From NCBI RefSeq assembly GCF_023159225.1, contig NC_063166.1, positions 46,741,149-46,805,148 on the forward strand: DNA of 64,000 nucleotides, read 5' to 3'. A program made the position numbers and the translations under genes. Origin of the DNA: Perognathus longimembris pacificus. Its lineage: Eukaryota > Chordata > Mammalia > Rodentia > Heteromyidae. Shown piece by piece: positions 43,539-55,611 of this stretch. The notes beneath the pieces were generated by a model, which worked only from the letters and a program-made list of their open reading frames with translations, had not been told where the DNA came from and did not search any database. Position 1 is the first letter of the stretch; the number at the start of each line of letters is the position of its first letter.

Positions 43539-44340
43539 TGTTATGCCCATGTCGCGAGGAGACCACCAAGAAGACCACCGAGAGCCAGATGTTCCGAAAT
43601 GCAACAGCAAGGCTTTATTCAGGTGAGCTGCAACTCGGGCCTCGTCCTACCCACCAACACAGCGGAGGTTAGGAGGAAGGCCATGAGCAGAGTTTTTTTT
43701 TTGGCCAGTCCTGGGGCTTGGACTCAGGGCCTGAGCACTGTCCCTGGCTTCTTTTTGCTCAAGGCTAGCACTCTGCCACTTGAGCCACAGCACCACTTCT
43801 GGCTATTTTCTGTATATGTGGTGCTGGGGAATTGAACCCAGGGCCTCATGGATACAAGGCAAGCACTCTTGCCACTAGGCCATATCCCCAGCCCCATGAG
43901 CAGAGTTTTACATGGGTATTTAAAGGAAAAAAAATCACAAAGTTACATAAACCAAGTGTAGGCAGGATTGGGGTGTGAGGACAAATCTGAGGGGTTCTCT
44001 AAAATTGGTCTGATGACATTCCAGGGTGGTCAAATTGGAAATGACATTTTTATTTACCTAGATATTCTGGCATTAGTCCAAGGGTCATTAATGTTCTTAA
44101 ATTATTCTCCTCTCAATCAGGAAGTAATCTGCCCCACCTTCAAGCATATGCAAGGAATTAGGTAATATACATATCAGTTATTTATAAAACATGCAGCTCT
44201 TTATAAAAGAAAGATATCATTACTACTCATTAACCCTGAATTACAAAAAGGGCCAGAGATAAAACACAATTATGCTGATGTCAACCATTCTAAACTTCCT
44301 GTTAGTTGGCATGGTCTATTTGACCAAGAATTGCAAAACA
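43539..44340 (-). mobile_element. Probable inverted LTR, interrupted by a SINE
   Basis: On the minus strand a TTTAAATACC TATA-like box (near 43915-43925) and AATAAAGCC (reverse of GGCTTTATT near 43610-43618) are in LTR order once the SINE at 43697-43893 is removed. A U5-like stretch ends at GGGCATAACA, plus-strand 43539. The U3 limit at the right is a guess: minus-strand TGTTTTGC at 44340 would pair with TGTTATGC at 43539, but no target duplication is apparent. Confidence 0.5.
43697..43893 (-). mobile_element. IDL-Geo SINE, inverted, 16-bp target duplication
   Basis: Young copy flanked by CCATGAGCAGAGTTTT at 43681-43696 and 43894-43909, inside the LTR. A 101-codon frame over it (43530-43835) is a SINE artefact. 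Confidence 0.95.
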
Positions 44341-46397
44341 CATTGTGCTTTTGTAATGCATGCTCATGCCCAGTAGTAGAAATAAGCAAGAGAAAAACCC
44401 AGAAATACCTCAAAGTCAAAAGCATTCTATCCTCTGTTCTTAGCTCTGTGGGATGTAGTGTTCACCTAATCAGTTATCTAATTAAATCAATATTCATAAT
44501 ACTGCTTTAATGGATTGTAGCTTTTCATCTTAGTATATTTGTCTGTTGGAAGTCCAGATTCACAGAGGAAGGAAAATTTTCTTACTAGATTTTTTTATGG
44601 AGAGGCTCATGACCATCCTTCCAGACAAGGTCCTTAAGTTGCCCACTAGTGGCTGCCAACTCAGTGGAAAAAATCTCCAATTCAAAGGTCTGTATTAGGA
44701 AACCCAGTTGTTTGCAAATATGAAACACAATGTCAATTGTCCTTATCAATTAGAAAAAATAATGCTCAATGTATGATATATACATACATGGAAACATCAC
44801 TGTGCTTTCTATGAATGTTAACAATTATAAAATATTAGAAAATATAATTCTCTTGTGAATACTTACTGTATTTATGGGTGTCATTTATTTTGTTCCTTCC
44901 CCAAACCCCAAACACTATAGTTATTAGACTGTAATCCTAAAACCAAAACCAAAAACTACTGTATCAATTAAGAAGCAAAGGAACAGTAGACACTAAAGTG
45001 TTTCTGGTGTTGGCCTTGAAGGCTTTTGACCTTGGTGGCTTGCAGGGACTCACATTGCACATGGACAGCTTTTTTATCTCCGATAGTCTAGACAGACAGC
45101 TGTCCTGTCTAGTGCTGGCTTTGGGCAATCGCTGCTGATTATGGCTGCTTTGTGCCAGAAAATAGCTAAGGCAAGATGATGTTGGGCCTAATACATGACA
45201 CTGCCCATATAGATGTTAGGCAAATGCCTACACAGCCTAGACAGGCTTTACCAAACGCCAAGCAGGACAGACAAGGGCTGCAAACGATAGCTGTTCTTGC
45301 ATTATATTACAAGGGAGTTAAAAGCAAGATTACGTTATTTTAGGCATTAATGGGCCTGATTATATTTTCTGCTTTCAAATTGTTAAATAGTTCAGACCTA
45401 GAAATACAGAGGGAGAAATAGCTGGAATCTGTATGCTTTGAGCATAGGTTAAAGAAAACAACCTACTCATATATTCAGTGTAACTCAACTTGTTGTTTAC
45501 CTTAATTCAAATCATCTCTTAAGATTTCAGAAGCACCCACAGAGGCTTTCTCCATAAACAGCTGACAGAATTTGTTTACCTTTAAAATGAAATGATAAAA
45601 ATGTTCTTGTTATAAGAAAAAATTTCTAGACTATGAGGAAGAATCATTTAAAGATAATTCTTGTAAACAAAATGATGATATATTTTTTAAAAAATCTATG
45701 CTTGAGATACTAAGATCAATCATGACATTAAGTAGCAAATGCGTTGAAAATACTGCTTGAGGCTTAATGTCTAAAGTATACTAAGATAAATTGACAGAGA
45801 TAAGTTAGAGGAAGAAGGAACTATTCTTGAAAGAAAGGCTAAAATTTTATAATCTGAAGAGATATTAAGGGGGAAATTAGATCTGAAAGGTCATGATACA
45901 TGAAGTAAGACAGAAGGATGTGCATTGGTTTAACTAATCTTTAAATAGATGTGAGGAAGAAAAAACACTCCCTTAGCTTTGTAAGAGGTTTAAAATAGTG
46001 ACCAGGTCACAAAGAAAAGTTCACAGAGATAGGGGAAAAAATTGCTATGCCACACTGAAGTATCTCCACCAGAGAGATTCAGGATTCAAAATACTAAGAG
46101 GCAGCTTCAAACATTCAGTTGCTAGAAGGACTCTTAGCAATAGCTACTAGAGGAATTATCCTGAAAGACTTGAGCAACTCTATAATGTGGCTACAGACAA
46201 TCTGGGAAATTTTAAGATGAGAAGATCAGGAGTGCTGGCACGAAATAAAATCACACTGGGAAATTATTTAAAGTGATAGGGCTGTAGGAAATGGAAACAG
46301 AGCACTGCATGTACCCTAGATACAGCTAGATCCAGGAAGCCTCCTCAAACAGACAAAAGCAATCTGTGAGTCATCACCAACATTTATAAGTTATATG
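44341..46397. other. Unassigned sequence
   Basis: About 2 kb, AT-rich, without open frames of note or recognised repeats. The segment at about 44995-45310 has higher GC and complexity and is the part I would align to other mammals first. Confidence 0.45.
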
Positions 46398-46540
46398 TTT
46401 ATTATCTCTAAGCAGTTGTGCAAAGGAGTTACCATTCAACAAATCAGTCTATAAGTATAATGCATCTTGATCAGTATTACCTGTTTCATCATTCTCCTTC
46501 AGCCATTCATCAATATTTTTGCCTACCTGAGATTAAACTA
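46398..46540 (-). mobile_element. Old LINE-1 3' UTR fragment, inverted
   Basis: AGCAGTTGTGCAAAGGAGTTACCATTCAACAAATCAG ... AATGCATCTTGATCAGTATTACC is the third copy of the old 3' UTR type found at 15550 and 34205. Confidence 0.7.
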
Positions 46541-47321
46541 GAAACAAAGCCACATTCTAGACCTTCAAATTGGGTTTTGCTTTTATATTTATGAATACCT
46601 AACATTATCATCTCATCAAAGAAGAGAAATATTGACATTCTCATTATAAAAGTAATATTAATTTTTAAACAGTAAATATTCACTTATCACTAAATAGTAA
46701 ATGATAAAGGCTTTTAAAGAGAGGCTATAAGCACAAACCATACCCCTTGTATGGAATCTTAGGATTCCAAAGAGCCAGTATAGTTCTGTTCAGAAAAACA
46801 AGCTTGATGTGAGCTTTAATGACATGCAGAATAAAGTCAGCACATTTACAGAACAGAGGCACTCTGCGGAAAGATTTTCACAAGATGAAAGTGTCTGAAT
46901 AGAATATTTACCAATTTATCCCCCTTTTAGTTGTAATTCTTTTAAAGATAGCCATCTTCTTGAGGAAACAATAGTTATCCAATCAGTGCAGGAGAAGCAA
47001 GTGGAAGTTCTACTGACTTATATTTGGTGTTATCTGACCACTGCAGAACTTGGAGACCAAAACCAATCTCCTGAGCCTCGCTGATACTTCGCTGTCTCTA
47101 TTACAATAGTGTACTATGGGTTTACTTGACAAAATTATTGAACAGGTGTATAAAATGGCCCACAGAGCCTTCAACAAACATGTTAATTAATTATGACTAA
47201 AGGTACACTCTGTCATTTAAAGATCTGTCTTTATGTAATGAACACACCGAATTCAGAAAGAAAAATATTCTATAAGTAAATGATGGGTCAAGAATTAACT
47301 GATTGACTTCAGTACCTTGGG

Positions 47322-47326
<5 letters not shown>
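46541..47326. other. Unassigned sequence
   Basis: No repeat or gene recognised. Confidence 0.4.

Positions 47327-47363
<37 letters not shown>
47327..47363. repeat. (TA)n microsatellite
   Basis: About 18 TA units, immediately before a LINE-1 3' UTR fragment. Confidence 0.97.
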
Positions 47364-47366
<3 letters not shown>

Positions 47367-47590
47367 TATCTGAATTAGGGAAGGGAAGGGGACCATTAAA
47401 ATGGTGAGACAAAGGATAAAGGGCAAACCAATGCAATACTCACAAGACACTATGTGGGAAATTAATTGTACAATTCCTGGGTAGGGGGGATAGAGGAAGG
47501 GAAGATGGGAGAAAAATGAGTGAGAGGATAACAACTATGACAAGAAATGTACTCACTACCTTACTTATGTAACTGTAATATTAGATATAA
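47364..47590 (+). mobile_element. LINE-1 3' UTR fragment, sense
   Basis: GGGAAGGGGACCATTAAAATGG, CAATACTCACAAGACACTATGTGGG, a purine-rich tract, and TACTCACTACCTTACTTATGTAACTGTAAT. The 5' limit lies at the TA array. Confidence 0.85.
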
Positions 47591-48214
47591 TCTTTCTTTC
47601 ATACTTATTATGCGTACAGCTTAGTGGTTCAACCATTTTAGTATATAATTAACTGATATTAAAAAGAAACAATTTGGGCAGCAGAACCAACAGAACAGAG
47701 CTAGGCTAATGACACAAAAGAAAGGGAAGTGAGCCTAGACCAGAGACAAGAGAAGTATATCCTAGGAATTCTTTGCTAAGGGTGTTTATTCTAATGAATA
47801 GAAAGCCAAATCACTATTATATATTTGAGCCTCTGTGCAATCTAACCACATATCTGCAGACAGAAGCACAAATCAACACTCTTGCTATTTCCACAAAGAT
47901 CTTCTTTAAAGTTATTTCTTTAAGAATCACTAAAGTCTGATTCTTTTTATAATTGTGTGTTTTATATCATCTATTTTTGTCACCTAATAATCTCACACAT
48001 GCATGTATCATTCACCAACACTGAAAATATATAGAATTTCCAAATCATTTTAAGTGATTGACATTTTAAAATGTCAAGTTCATGACTTGACAGAGATTTC
48101 TATTTGATAATCATAGTGTAGTCAATCATAGATTTGGTAACATAACATTATATTTGAAATATAATATAATGAATATGTTTGCTAATCAACCTTCCATGAA
48201 GCAAGCTCTAAGGG
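47591..48214. other. Unassigned AT-rich sequence
   Basis: No repeat or gene recognised. Confidence 0.4.
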
Positions 48215-48465
48215 CTTTTGGTCTATAGGATATATTGATGAAATTGAATTCCAAGGTCAACTAATGCAAAGCAATACTCACTAAACACTATGTTGGAAAT
48301 GAACTTTTCAACTTGAGGCAGGGAAGAGAGCCAGGGGGAGGGAAAGTGGAAGAAAACAAGGGAGGGAAACATTGTTTGAAAAGAAATGCACTGATTACCT
48401 TACTTACATAATTGTAACCCCTCTGTACATCACTATAACAATAAAATAAAAATGTTTAAAAGACA
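48215..48465 (+). mobile_element. LINE-1 3' UTR fragment, sense
   Basis: GCAATACTCACTAAACACTATGTTGG, AACTTTTCAACTTGAGG, a purine-rich tract, CTGATTACCTTACTTACATAATTGTAACCCCTCTGTACATCA and an A-rich tail. Confidence 0.85.
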
Positions 48466-48534
48466 ACGTATCTTCAGGTTTTATCTCAGATTTCTAAACA
48501 AAAAGTACATTTGAAATTTGAGATGTAAACGGGA

Positions 48535-48765
48535 TACTGATGGCTCATGCCTGTAATCCTAGCTAGTCTGAAGGCTAATATCTGAGGATTGCAGTTTGAA
48601 GCCCCTAAAGGAAAGTCCATGGGATTCTTATCTCCAAATAACCACACCACAAAAAAAATGTCCAAAAGTGGATCTGTGGCTCAAGTGGTAGACTGCTCAC
48701 ATTGAGCAACAAAAGCTCAAGGGAAATACCAGGCCCTGAGATCAAGCCCCACCAGGATGGACACA
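48535..48765 (+). mobile_element. B1-like/Geo composite SINE
   Basis: Head TGATGGCTCATGCCTGTAATCC, GAGGATTGCAGTTTGAAGCC, and Geo half TGTGGCTCAAGTGGTAGAC ... GATCAAGCCCCACCAGG, followed by an imperfect CA array (about 48768-48832). Confidence 0.9.
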
Positions 48766-48767
48766 CA

Positions 48768-48832
48768 CTCAGACAAAAACAGAGACAGGCACACGTGCAT
48801 GCACATACACAAACATACACACACACACAGAT
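48768..48832. repeat. Imperfect (CA)n array at a SINE tail
   Basis: CA-rich sequence with many interruptions, beginning at the end of the Geo half of the preceding SINE. Confidence 0.85.
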
Positions 48833-49289
48833 TTATACATACAAGAGAAGTGTTTTTGATTTTGTACTATACTTTTGTACTAAACTTAGGGAAATCTATA
48901 TAACAGGAACTATTATTTGAAATAATAAATCATTATTATTTTACTAAGTAGACTTTTATCTCCTAAATTTAGAGGACTCTTTCGGCATTTCAGATGTTTT
49001 CTTTATAGTGTATAGTTGCTATTTAGACTTTCCAGTCTTTATTATATAGAAAGCAAAATAGAAAGTCAAAAACACAAGGAGGTAAAATAAACAACCAGCT
49101 TTTGACTACTTATTGGCTAATTTTTCAAGTTTGAGCAGCAAAGTTGGTCAAGTTAATAGAAATCCTCAATGCTAACATATTCCATTTTTCACCCTAGATA
49201 AATACATATTGAGTCTTATGATGTAGCACATACTGGGAAAGTACTTATTAAGGGGAAAGGATTTTTCTACATGTGAATGTAGTGGAGGA
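48833..49289. other. Unassigned AT-rich sequence
   Basis: No repeat or gene recognised. Confidence 0.4.
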
Positions 49290-49410
49290 ACAGTCAGAGT
49301 GGAGCTGCTGCTCAAGTGTAGAGTGCTAGTCTTGAGTATAAAAGTTCAAGGACAGCACCCAGGTCCTGAGTTCAAGCTGTAGGACCAGCACCAATAATAA
49401 ATAAATAAAT
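49290..49410 (+). mobile_element. Geo right-half SINE fragment with (TAAA)n tail
   Basis: GTGGAGCTGCTGCTCAAGTGTAGAGTGC ... TGAGTTCAAGCTGTAGGACCAGC, then AATAAATAAATAAAT. Only the right monomer is present, so it is a 5'-truncated composite SINE. Confidence 0.85.
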
Positions 49411-52400
49411 CCTGAGTTAGAACTTAGGTTCTTCAGGATGAGCTCATAGGATACAAAAAGCCATGCAGGAAAACCATATACATGCAGCACACAGAGAGAT
49501 GACTTAAGGCTCTCTCCTCTTGACATTCATAAAGGAAGAAATATGGAAGGCAGGTCCTGATCATAGTGATGGTTTCTGCCACTGTCAACGAATCCACAAG
49601 TATAGATGCTTCTACTCTGACCCTAAAGACTATGAGTATATGATATGCTCACACTGTAGGTCTTCCTAATGCACTTGCTCCTAGTGACATTCATTCCTGC
49701 TCAACAAGCTTTTCAATAACCAAGACATTCTTATCTTAGTTTGCCCATCAGCCTCCACTCCAGAGCTTTTCATTGTTTCTCAGCAGAGGAGGGTTTGAAC
49801 AGATCCTCAAAATGTCCCTGTGACCCAGAAATCTAGACAGTACCTGTTTATCAACAATTTTCCCTGTCCTTGGCTTTATCTACATTCCTCAGAGGTTCAT
49901 TTACAACAGACTCTGGCTTTCCATTTGCTGCATAATGGGCAGTGACAGCTGCTGATAAAACTGCTCTGAGACCATCAGAGAAGCAAGAGCATCCGTCTCC
50001 TTCATTTTGTGCACATCTCTGTCGTTACCCTTATGCATCTGGATATCCGCTGCCATCATAGCTTGTCAAAAGCATGAAATAGCCTGTATCCTTTAGTGCC
50101 ACCAGTTCCTGGGACTCACTGTGTTGTTTCACTAAGTTGGAGATGCCTGCATTCGTGATGCCATAAATGGGCAATGGCAAGGCCATTCATTCCTCTTGAT
50201 GGAACATACTTGCAGAGGTTCCATAGATGCGTGTGTGATAACCTACATTTGTGGATATTCAGCTAACTTGTGAAAACGGTCATAAGAAGAGAGAAAAACC
50301 CAAATTTTGAAGTAAATAACAGCAGGAAGTATATCAATGGAAAACCTGTGCAAAGTTTCCACAAAGACAAAAATCATTCCTAGGCTAGTATGATTTGAGA
50401 ACATCTTGTGTGATGATGGAAACATGTCAAAATATGAAATGATCATAGAAGCAGCAATTGGCTAGACCAAGAAAACTAGGGAAATATATATTTGCAAGTG
50501 CATCACATGTTCTCCAATGCAAACAGATCCCTAGAGAAACTATGAGAATAAAGCCAATTCTACTTGGCACAAAACACTCCTGTCACAGACACTATATTCT
50601 TTTAGCACCACACCCTACTAGCCAACCTTTCAATTAAAGGTGTCTCCAAGGTACTTCCACATCAGAGAAAACATGAGGGCAGAATGTGGGTATTCTACTT
50701 TGAAATGTCCATGGAGGTATCTAATGGAAACAACACAATTCACCTCAATTCTTTCATCTTCACCAGTTCTTTTCCTTCTCCATTTCCCACTCTGGAAAAT
50801 GTCTGACCTCTGAGAACAGAGGTCAGAGTAGCCCTTCTGCCCCAACCATTCATTTATACCTTCCTGATCAGAGATTCACTAGATCTCTCAAATTACACCC
50901 TTGTTAACTTTTTCTCACAAATTTTGTCTCAAAAATAAGCATTTTGAAAACCAGGCAAAACCATTTGGAATAAAGTTCTCAACAATATATGAAGTCAGAG
51001 CATGAGCTCTGAAATGAAGTGGTCCCTGCTCCCACCCCAGTCCATCATCACACAGTAGCTCAGAGCCTCACTTCTTCATGCATATGTGGGGGACACTAAT
51101 AGCAATTCCTTTAAAGGGTGTTGTAAGGGGAGGATGGAGAAGTCACTGGCAAGTATACAAGGAAGAAATATATCCTCAGGAAATAAATAATGCTTTGTTG
51201 GTAACAAGTGCTTGAAAGATGACTTTGCTGGGCCCATACATCAAGTAAGAGGAAGATAAACACAGGCACCCCGGCTTCCTGTTTTGTATCTATGTCCTTC
51301 ACCCAGCCATTCTTTCCCACATTCACTTTGCAGCCATCTTGGAAGCCAATATGAGTGGACCGTCTGCCACTCCTGCCAGCATCAATGACTGACTGTGACA
51401 AGGCTCCATCTGACCAATCCTGGGCTTTGTTTGGACATTCTTCTCTGTTTCACAGAGCTATGCATGTAGTAATGCCTCAGAACACATCTCCTTGTATTTC
51501 ATCAAGAAGGAAGGAAGGAATGACTCTCCACAGCAGCATGCAAGGTTTGGGGATAAACAGAGGTATATGTTTAAAAAGGTAGATAAGAATCTTGTCCTCA
51601 AACAGCTTGACACACTGTGGGAGGAATGGGAGACAGGTGTGAAAGAGATGTTTTCATACAGTGAGATGATAAGTGAACAAAGGTAGATTTGTGATTAATT
51701 TCATAAGACCAAAAGCCTAAAATCAGGAAACTCTTCATCATGAAGAAAAAGAAAGAAAAATAAATAAAAATTCATAAAGTAGAATGCCCAGGGTTCTAAA
51801 AACTTCCAGAAATAAAGGGAAATCTGTTGTTTTTAAATTCAATGATGTTTGCTAGGTAAATCCAAAAGCATTGGAGCCCTGGAACACCTGCTAAACATTT
51901 TAAAGTATTTATTCCAAATCAAAGAACCACAGTTGGCCTCCTGAGCTGAATACCACACCACTGTAGTAATTGCGATCATCTTTGTTCTGTGCAACAGCTG
52001 TTAGTCTATATGCAAAGCCCTGGGGGCAGAGGAGCAGCTGTTCCCTCAGAATGAAGCCCTCAAAGGGAACCCTGGATCAGACAACACCAGACTGGCTGGC
52101 TGCTGCTTCTCCAGGGGACAGAGGCAAGTGTGAACAGCAGCCCTGGAGGTGTGGAGTCTGAGGCTCACCTAGGTAAACACAGGCCAGCGCAGTGTCCCAG
52201 GGAACAAGGAGAGGATGCTGAGAGCTGGCAAGGCATGTAGGAAGCAGATCCTCCATGAAGAAAGTCAACTCTCAGCTTTGGAAGTGGGCCAGATGTGTCT
52301 GAATCTTCAGAGTATTTTCTAAGTGCCAACAAACCCTCTCAAGTTCAAACCCTACCCCTAAAGTTGTACCTTTCTGTGCAAGTATGTAAGGGAAAACCCC

Positions 52401-52907
52401 AGAGTAATCACATGCAAAATCCAGACAAGAATCTGGAGGTCTGTTCAGATCTTTACGTAACCAAACCTTCCTCTTTCTGGGACAGATTTTAGCCAGATCA
52501 TTCCTATGACACACACTGAGATCATGCAGAAAAAAACAAGCTATATATATATGGCCAGAAGAAATCAATGACAGAAGGTTGTTCTCAATGAAACTAAAAT
52601 GGGATGTTGATTTACCTAAGCTTCTCCAAAGCATCTTTTCCTTTTCCTTATCTACTAGACAATTGAAATAGGAATTGACAGGTAACACTCTGACTGGCAG
52701 CTAATGTGAAGGGCCTTATCTAATAAGAATAGTGAGACCTCTCTGTACCAGGAAGTAATCCTTGTCCTTAGTGCCCACTTCAGACACAAAAGAAAGCTTT
52801 GCTGTTTGCTTTACAGAGCTCAGGATAAGGACAGTGCCGAGACAGACTTTAGAACAGAATTCTACAAATTCCTCTCTAGGAACTAAGGCTTTCTGGAGAC
52901 CACTGCT

Positions 52908-52908
<1 letters not shown>
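49411..52908. other. Unassigned mostly non-repetitive sequence
   Basis: About 3.5 kb with no SINE, LINE or LTR recognised. Frames at 51111-51401 (-), 51355-51582 (+) and 52272-52688 (-, 138 codons) show no domain or homology I know. The 138-codon frame has no signal peptide or motif, and no splice context was established. The long repeat-poor run, unusual in this window, makes it a candidate for conserved non-coding or exonic DNA. Confidence 0.5.
49854..50250 (-). pseudogene. Tentative coding-like antisense segment, possibly a decayed processed pseudogene
   Basis: One minus-strand frame from about 50250 down to 49854 reads about 130 codons with only three in-frame interruptions: TGA at 50189-50187 and two TAA near 50034-50028. 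It has protein-like composition; from the ATG at 50186 it includes YGITNAGISNLVKQH, TGYFMLLTSYDGSGYP and SDGLRAVLSAAVTAHYA. I do not recognise a family. No poly-T, target duplication or intron evidence marks a processed copy, and chance cannot be excluded. Confidence 0.22.

Positions 52909-52965
<57 letters not shown>
52909..52965. repeat. (CA)n microsatellite, longest in the window
   Basis: An uninterrupted run of about 28 CA units. It is not attached to a recognisable SINE tail. Confidence 0.98.
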
Positions 52966-53969
52966 TAACTTCTGAAGAAGAAATCTGGAGAAACAAATAA
53001 GTTTAGTATGAGTTACTTTCCTGTTATAAATTCTCTTTAAATGATGATATTTGATCCTGTAGTTGATAGTATGAATGTACTAAAGGATCAGCTTTTGGAT
53101 AAATTTACTCCCCTTATTCCTCAGAGTTCTCCACTGTTCTTTTCCCTGATCAGATTTATTCCTCAATTTCTTAGAACCTGGGAGAGGTTACCACTCTAAG
53201 AGCTGAATCACATTTTTAGAGAAAAATAGTCCTCCACAAAAATAGCAATTGCTAAATACATTTGATAGTGCTTATTAAATACCACTGGATGATTGAATTC
53301 CCATAGCAGTCCTGTAAGGAGGAAACATTTTATAGTAAACAAAGAAATTAAACTAAACTTGGATATAGAAGCTGAAGAATGGAGTGGACCCAACATAGGG
53401 GCTGTGCATCTATGGGAAGCCAGGCTTGTTAGCAACTAAATCTCTATCACCAAACACAGTGCAAGACATGTAGTATAGTGCTTACTGAATGAATATATGA
53501 ACAAACTACTACTATTCTGCCAATGTTTAGAGCTGAAAGTTTTTATCTCCCATAGCCACTGAGTTTCAATAATTTTTAAGTCCTAAACACTACTCATGAA
53601 CAATATTTAAGCTAATTCCACAAGGAATAGGGCAGGGATGGCAGGCATCCAAACATATCTTTGCAAATGGAATCTTGATATTAAAACTTGCCAAAGATTT
53701 AGAAAGAGGGAAAAAAGGAAAACTACACATACATTTTACTTTTAAATTCTGATTTAACATTCCAACAATATTTTTAACTCCAAAAAGCTCATCACAATTA
53801 AGACTTCTTTAAGCAGCATTGTTCAAAAATTTAAACCGCATAATTTAACCATCGCTGTGGATAAGTAATCAAAATGATAATTATAATATTATAATAAATG
53901 TCATCCTACAAAATTGGGGAAAGTTTTAAAGAATTATATGATAAAACAGCATTTAAAATCAATGGGGAA
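52966..53969. other. Unassigned AT-rich sequence
   Basis: No repeat or gene recognised. Confidence 0.4.
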
Positions 53970-54265
53970 AGAGGATTGGATGTGGTGGAGAGCTATTTCA
54001 GAGGCAGAGATCAGGGACATCACCGATCAAGGCCCACACTGGCAGAAACTTAGCAAGACTCAATTTCAATCAAGAAGTAGGCCAGGCATGGGAGGTAGCA
54101 TACACCAATAGTCTAAGCTACACTGGAGAGTATAGGTACAAGGATCACATCCCAGGCCATTCCTGCCTGAAAAGTATCTAAAGCAAAAAAGGGCTGGGGT
54201 CTGTTTCAAGTGGTAGACCACCAGCCTAGCAAGCATAAATTCAAGAGTGCAAGCCCCATACAAAC
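53970..54265 (+). mobile_element. Diverged B1-like SINE pair with tRNA/Geo-like end
   Basis: A degraded head (GGATGTGGTGGAGAGC ... GCAAGACTCAATTTCAATC) is followed by a second head (GGCCAGGCATGGGAGGTAGCAT) and a right end AAGTGGTAGACCACCAGCCTAGCAAGC. Old copies. Confidence 0.65.
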
Positions 54266-54300
54266 AGTACAGATGGGTAGCTTACAGAATGAAAAACATA

Positions 54301-54345
54301 AAGATACATAAATAGATAGATAGATACATAGGTACATAGAATAAG
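54301..54345. repeat. Imperfect (GATA/CATA)n array
   Basis: Degenerate tetranucleotide array built from ATAGATAGATA and TACATAGG-like units. Confidence 0.8.
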
Positions 54346-54454
54346 ATATATCAGTTGGAATTATATAATAAATTTGTTTTATTGCCTGCCCAATATATAA
54401 AAGTTCCAAATTAAAATTATACATAAATCTCAAAAACTGGGTATTGTATGTACA

Positions 54455-54735
54455 TTTATCAGCACTAGGGAAGGGGAATACCAAAATGGAGAGACAAAGG
54501 GTAAAAGGTGAAGCAATGCAACAGCAATACTTACAAGACAATATGCTGTAAACCAACTGTACAACTCACGGGAGGATAGGGAGGGAACTGGGGTGGGGGG
54601 CGGGGAAGGTGGGAGAAAAACAAAGGAGGAGGTAACAACTTTGCTAAGAAATGCACTCACTGACTTACGTATGAAACTGTAACCCCTTTGTACATTATTT
54701 TGACAATAAATAAATACATTTTTAAAAAGTTAAAA
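54455..54735 (+). mobile_element. LINE-1 3' UTR, sense, 5'-truncated
   Basis: GCACTAGGGAAGGGGAATACC, GCAATACTTACAAGACAATATGC, G-rich tract (54575-54612), TACGTATGAAACTGTAACCCCTTTGTACAT and an A-rich tail. Order matches 7880-8130 of the first LINE-1. Confidence 0.9.
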
Positions 54736-54779
54736 AAGCCAAGTAAGAGTGCAAACCCTGAGTTCATGCCCCAGAACTG

Positions 54780-54819
<40 letters not shown>
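54736..54819 (+). mobile_element. Geo SINE 3' end with (CA)n tail
   Basis: AAGCCAAGTAAGAGTGCAAACCC and GAGTTCATGCCCCAGAACTG, the last part of a composite SINE, then about 18 CA units (54782-54818). Confidence 0.75.
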
Positions 54820-54822
<3 letters not shown>

Positions 54823-55611
54823 AAATGAAGTAAAATAATTATCAGTAATGAGTTCAAAAAAATATCAGAAAAAAATGAAGTCATCTATTCTGCTGCTGCT
54901 TTCTCTTCTTTTCCTCTGTCTCCTCTGTTTTTTTTTCTTTCTCCCTCATTTCTGTTTTGTTTTGTTTTGCTCTTCGTACTAAGAGAAAACTTGTTCTAGA
55001 AAAAATGGAATGAGGATTCCAAGTGGGAGAAAGAAAAAAGATTTGACTACAGAATTAATTTTAAGCTACTTTCTGGCAAAATCCAAAATGGACACTTGCT
55101 TGGATAAAATTTAGATAGCTAATATACTAATAACCCCTTAAAATCAATATAAAAGATATATTTTAATGACTTTAGTTTTCACAGAAAAGTAATGTAAGCC
55201 ATAAGATAATATGAAGGAAACTCACCAATTGACAATCCATGAAAAGACAAACTCAATTAGCCAACCACTGTACACAAAGATCCTTAACAGTAACTACACT
55301 GAGCATTTAAATAACAAGAACACACACTGATAAGTCCTGGTGAATCACTAGCTTGTAAAAGCCACTGCTGCTGTTGACACCATAACCATGAGGTTCCATA
55401 TGCTATGCTATGGAAGTACAATGTGATACAGTGTTTTAGAAGAGCAATCTGTCATGCTATATTTAAATACAGGTATTTGTTTCTTACTGTCCACCAATCC
55501 CATTATGAGGGACCTAATACCATTCAATAAAGATAGTACATTTTTGTTCCATTCAGCTATGGAATCGTTACCACATCATGGTTACTAGAAGTAGAAAAAA
55601 AAAAACAAAAC
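54820..55611. other. Unassigned AT-rich sequence
   Basis: A pyrimidine-rich tract at about 54895-54970; otherwise no repeat or gene recognised. Confidence 0.4.

Noticed and set aside
43530..43835. 101-codon frame
   Set aside because: Runs from an LTR into an inverted IDL-Geo SINE; the near-identical frame recurs in other SINE copies (for example 59144-59428).
52272..52688. 138-codon minus-strand frame
   Set aside because: No recognisable domain, codon signature, splice context or start context; length is within chance for a 64-kb window.
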